From Muribaculaceae bacterium (lineage in GTDB: Bacteria > Bacteroidota > Bacteroidia > Bacteroidales > Muribaculaceae): a stretch of 6,054 nucleotides of DNA. Of this stretch, positions 4,202 through 6,054 are shown one piece after another (within the stretch, counting starts at the first letter, position 1; each line of letters starts with the position of its first letter). The position numbers were made by a program, and so were the translations under genes. The stretch is from positions 1-6,054 of the forward strand of contig JAKSMA010000154.1 in the NCBI GenBank assembly GCA_024400895.1, given 5' to 3'. The notes beneath the pieces are model-generated. The model ran no database searches. It was not told the origin of the DNA and worked only from the letters and a program-made list of their open reading frames with translations.

Positions 4202-6054
4202 ATGCTTACACGCTTTCGTTACATATTTATCACGTTGGCTATGGCGCTCGCCACGGTAGGCCATGCGCAAATCAATACCGACCAGGTGCTACGCATCGGG
4301 CAGAATTCGCTTTACTTTGAAGATTATGTGTTGTCCATTCAATATTTCAACCAAGTGATCAAAGTAAAGCCACATTTGGCGAAGCCCTATTTCTTCCGCA
4401 GCGTGGCAAAACTCAATCTCGGCGATTACAAAGGGGCTGAGACTGATGCTTCGTTGTGCATTGAGCGTAATCCCTTCATCGTTGATGCCTATCAAGTTCG
4501 TGGCGTTGCCCGCCAGAATTCCGGAAAGTTTGCCGAGGCTATTGAAGACTACGATGTGGCTTTGGGTATCCAGCCCGACAGTAAGAATTTCTTGTTCAAC
4601 AAGGCGTTGTGCCAATTGCAACTCAAGCAATATGGAGCCAGCGATTCCACTTTCCGCTATCTTCTCAAGCACGACAAGAAGAACGAACGCATTTATTTGG
4701 GATTGTCGCAAATTTGTATTGAAACGGGCGACACTACCCAGGCTTTGGATTTCATAGGCAAGAGCTTGGAAATTTCAAAGAACTCGTCGACCGCCTATGC
4801 AGTGCGGGCTCAAATTGAAGCTCAACACGGCGATTTTCAGGCTGCCGCAGCCGATATGGATTCGCTCATCAAACTCGAGCCTAAGAATGTGAACAACTAC
4901 ATCAACCGTGCATATTTCCGCTATAAGATTGATGATTATTTCGGTTGCTTGAGCGACTACGATTATGCCATCACGCTCGACCCTGATAACACTGCCGCCA
5001 TCTACAACCGTGCCCAGCTCAATTCCGAAGTGGGTGAGTACGCAAAAGCGATTGCCGACTTCACCACAGTGCTGAATAGTGATTCACAAAACTTCCTGGC
5101 ACTTTACAACCGTTTGCAACTCTACTTGATGACCGAGCAATACCGCAAGGCATTGGGCGACTACGACCGCATTTTGAAAAAGTATCCAAACTTCGAGTCG
5201 GGCTATATGCAGCGTGCAGCCATCAAGCAGAAGCTTGGCGATGCAAAAGGTGCCCAACGCGACAATGAGCGTGCCATCGCCATCTTCAAGCAGAAAGGTA
5301 TTCGCGTGTCGTCGTTCAATCCTGCAGATATAGAAGTGAAGAAGGCTGAAAAGAAGATGGCTCAGGAAATTGAGGACGCTAAGAAGGGAATAGAACAACC
5401 CGAAACTGAAGAGGATATCATTAAGAAATTCAATCAGTTGCTTACGGTCGACGATGACAACGGCTTAAAGCCCGAATACGACAATCGCACGCGTGGTCAT
5501 ATCCAAAACCAGAATGTGGAAATCGACCCGATGCCAATGTTCTTCGTGAGTTACTATAACATAGTGAACAAACTTCATGGCAAGACTCACTACATGAAGG
5601 AGATGACCGAGGTGAACGATAGCCGCCTGCTCTCAAAAATGCTTGTGCTTTCGGCTGATGAAATTCAACTCGATTCTGCCACCATCAATAGCCACTTCGA
5701 GAATATTGACTATTACAACGGTATGCTGGCGGTGTCGAAGCCTCGTTCGGTCGACTATTTCGGTCGCGCAATGGATTTTATGATGGTGAAAGACTATGAA
5801 AATGCCATTGCCGATATCGACCGCGCAATAGCCCTTTCGCCAAAGTTTGCGCTTGCCTACTTCCTGCGTGCCAACGCACACTACATGCAGTATCAACTTG
5901 AAAAACGGGAATCTGCCGATGTTACAGCTTCTTCGGCTGATGCGGGCGCTGCGGCTAAATTGTTGGCACAGAACGCCAATAGCGGCAAACTCTCTGCAGT
6001 GCTCGATGATTTCAATGAGGTGCTGAAGCTCTCGCCAAAGAATATCTATGCATT
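4202..6054 (+). CDS. Exported tetratricopeptide-repeat protein, 5' part
   Basis: The frame is open without a stop from the start to the right edge, giving 617 residues; the 3' end is missing. ATG 4202 (MLTRFRYIFITLAMALATVGHAQ) is followed by a clean signal peptide with likely cleavage at GHA|Q (after Ala22); an in-frame ATG at 4196 would add only MT. TPR units of about 34 residues run from residue 26 to about 365 (about ten), with recurring patterns such as DYDVAL (117), DYDYAI (252), DYDRIL (320) and the xxP ends ERNP, LGIQP, KLEP, TLDP and KKYP. A charged Lys/Glu helix follows (375-410), then a region without TPR pattern (about 411-515), and TPRs resume at 516 (DIDRAIALSP, 538-547). The last visible unit is split by an Ala/Ser-rich insertion (about 568-596) before DFNEVLKLSP. 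Such proteins usually scaffold periplasmic or outer-membrane complexes; the partner is unknown. The META-domain gene diverges from it, and co-regulation is possible but unproven. Confidence 0.88.
   Translation, partial: MLTRFRYIFITLAMALATVGHAQINTDQVLRIGQNSLYFEDYVLSIQYFNQVIKVKPHLAKPYFFRSVAKLNLGDYKGAETDASLCIERNPFIVDAYQVRGVARQNSGKFAEAIEDYDVALGIQPDSKNFLFNKALCQLQLKQYGASDSTFRYLLKHDKKNERIYLGLSQICIETGDTTQALDFIGKSLEISKNSSTAYAVRAQIEAQHGDFQAAAADMDSLIKLEPKNVNNYINRAYFRYKIDDYFGCLSDYDYAITLDPDNTAAIYNRAQLNSEVGEYAKAIADFTTVLNSDSQNFLALYNRLQLYLMTEQYRKALGDYDRILKKYPNFESGYMQRAAIKQKLGDAKGAQRDNERAIAIFKQKGIRVSSFNPADIEVKKAEKKMAQEIEDAKKGIEQPETEEDIIKKFNQLLTVDDDNGLKPEYDNRTRGHIQNQNVEIDPMPMFFVSYYNIVNKLHGKTHYMKEMTEVNDSRLLSKMLVLSADEIQLDSATINSHFENIDYYNGMLAVSKPRSVDYFGRAMDFMMVKDYENAIADIDRAIALSPKFALAYFLRANAHYMQYQLEKRESADVTASSADAGAAAKLLAQNANSGKLSAVLDDFNEVLKLSPKNIYA

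Noticed and set aside
4289..4711. Minus-strand ORF of 140 codons within the TPR gene
   Set aside because: The plus frame shows clear TPR repeats and a signal peptide across the same bases; the opposite frame has no domain pattern.

Overview
The window looks like an ordinary chromosomal segment of a Bacteroidales bacterium (Prevotella or Muribaculaceae type). The reasons are the Bacteroidetes-type serine palmitoyltransferase, the AT-rich intergenic DNA without clear Shine-Dalgarno sites, promoter-like pairs of the Bacteroides kind (TTTG, about 19-21 nt, TAnnTTTG), and the secreted META and TPR proteins common in this order. GC content by eye is in the mid-40s percent. I see no transposase, integrase, CRISPR array, rRNA or tRNA.

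Layout, left to right. (1) The 3' part of a sphingolipid-pathway PLP enzyme, serine palmitoyltransferase (+, 1-1115, open at the left edge), closed by a strong hairpin-plus-T-run terminator. (2) A VanX/DdpX-type D-Ala-D-Ala dipeptidase with an export signal (+, 1219-2070), followed by a 292-base gap holding two hairpins (one a good terminator), A-tracts and a Bacteroides-type promoter. (3) A 181-residue acidic protein resembling the plasmid pRiA4b ORF-3 family (+, 2363-2908). (4) A secreted protein with two META (HslJ-like) domains on the minus strand (3084-3974), converging on gene 3; a hairpin between them could terminate in both directions. (5) A divergent 221-base intergenic region with an imperfect palindrome and candidate promoters for each side. 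(6) A large exported TPR-repeat protein (+, from 4196 or 4202, running off the right edge).

The genes do not form one obvious operon. Strands switch, and terminators separate the genes. The only shared theme is the cell envelope: sphingolipid synthesis, D-Ala-D-Ala cleavage, and two exported proteins of unknown role. The best leads for a second look are the apparent lack of room for a promoter before the dipeptidase gene, the nearly leaderless arrangement of the TPR gene, the palindrome in the divergent intergenic region, and the non-TPR segment inside the TPR protein. I found no convincing sign of a new multi-gene system.
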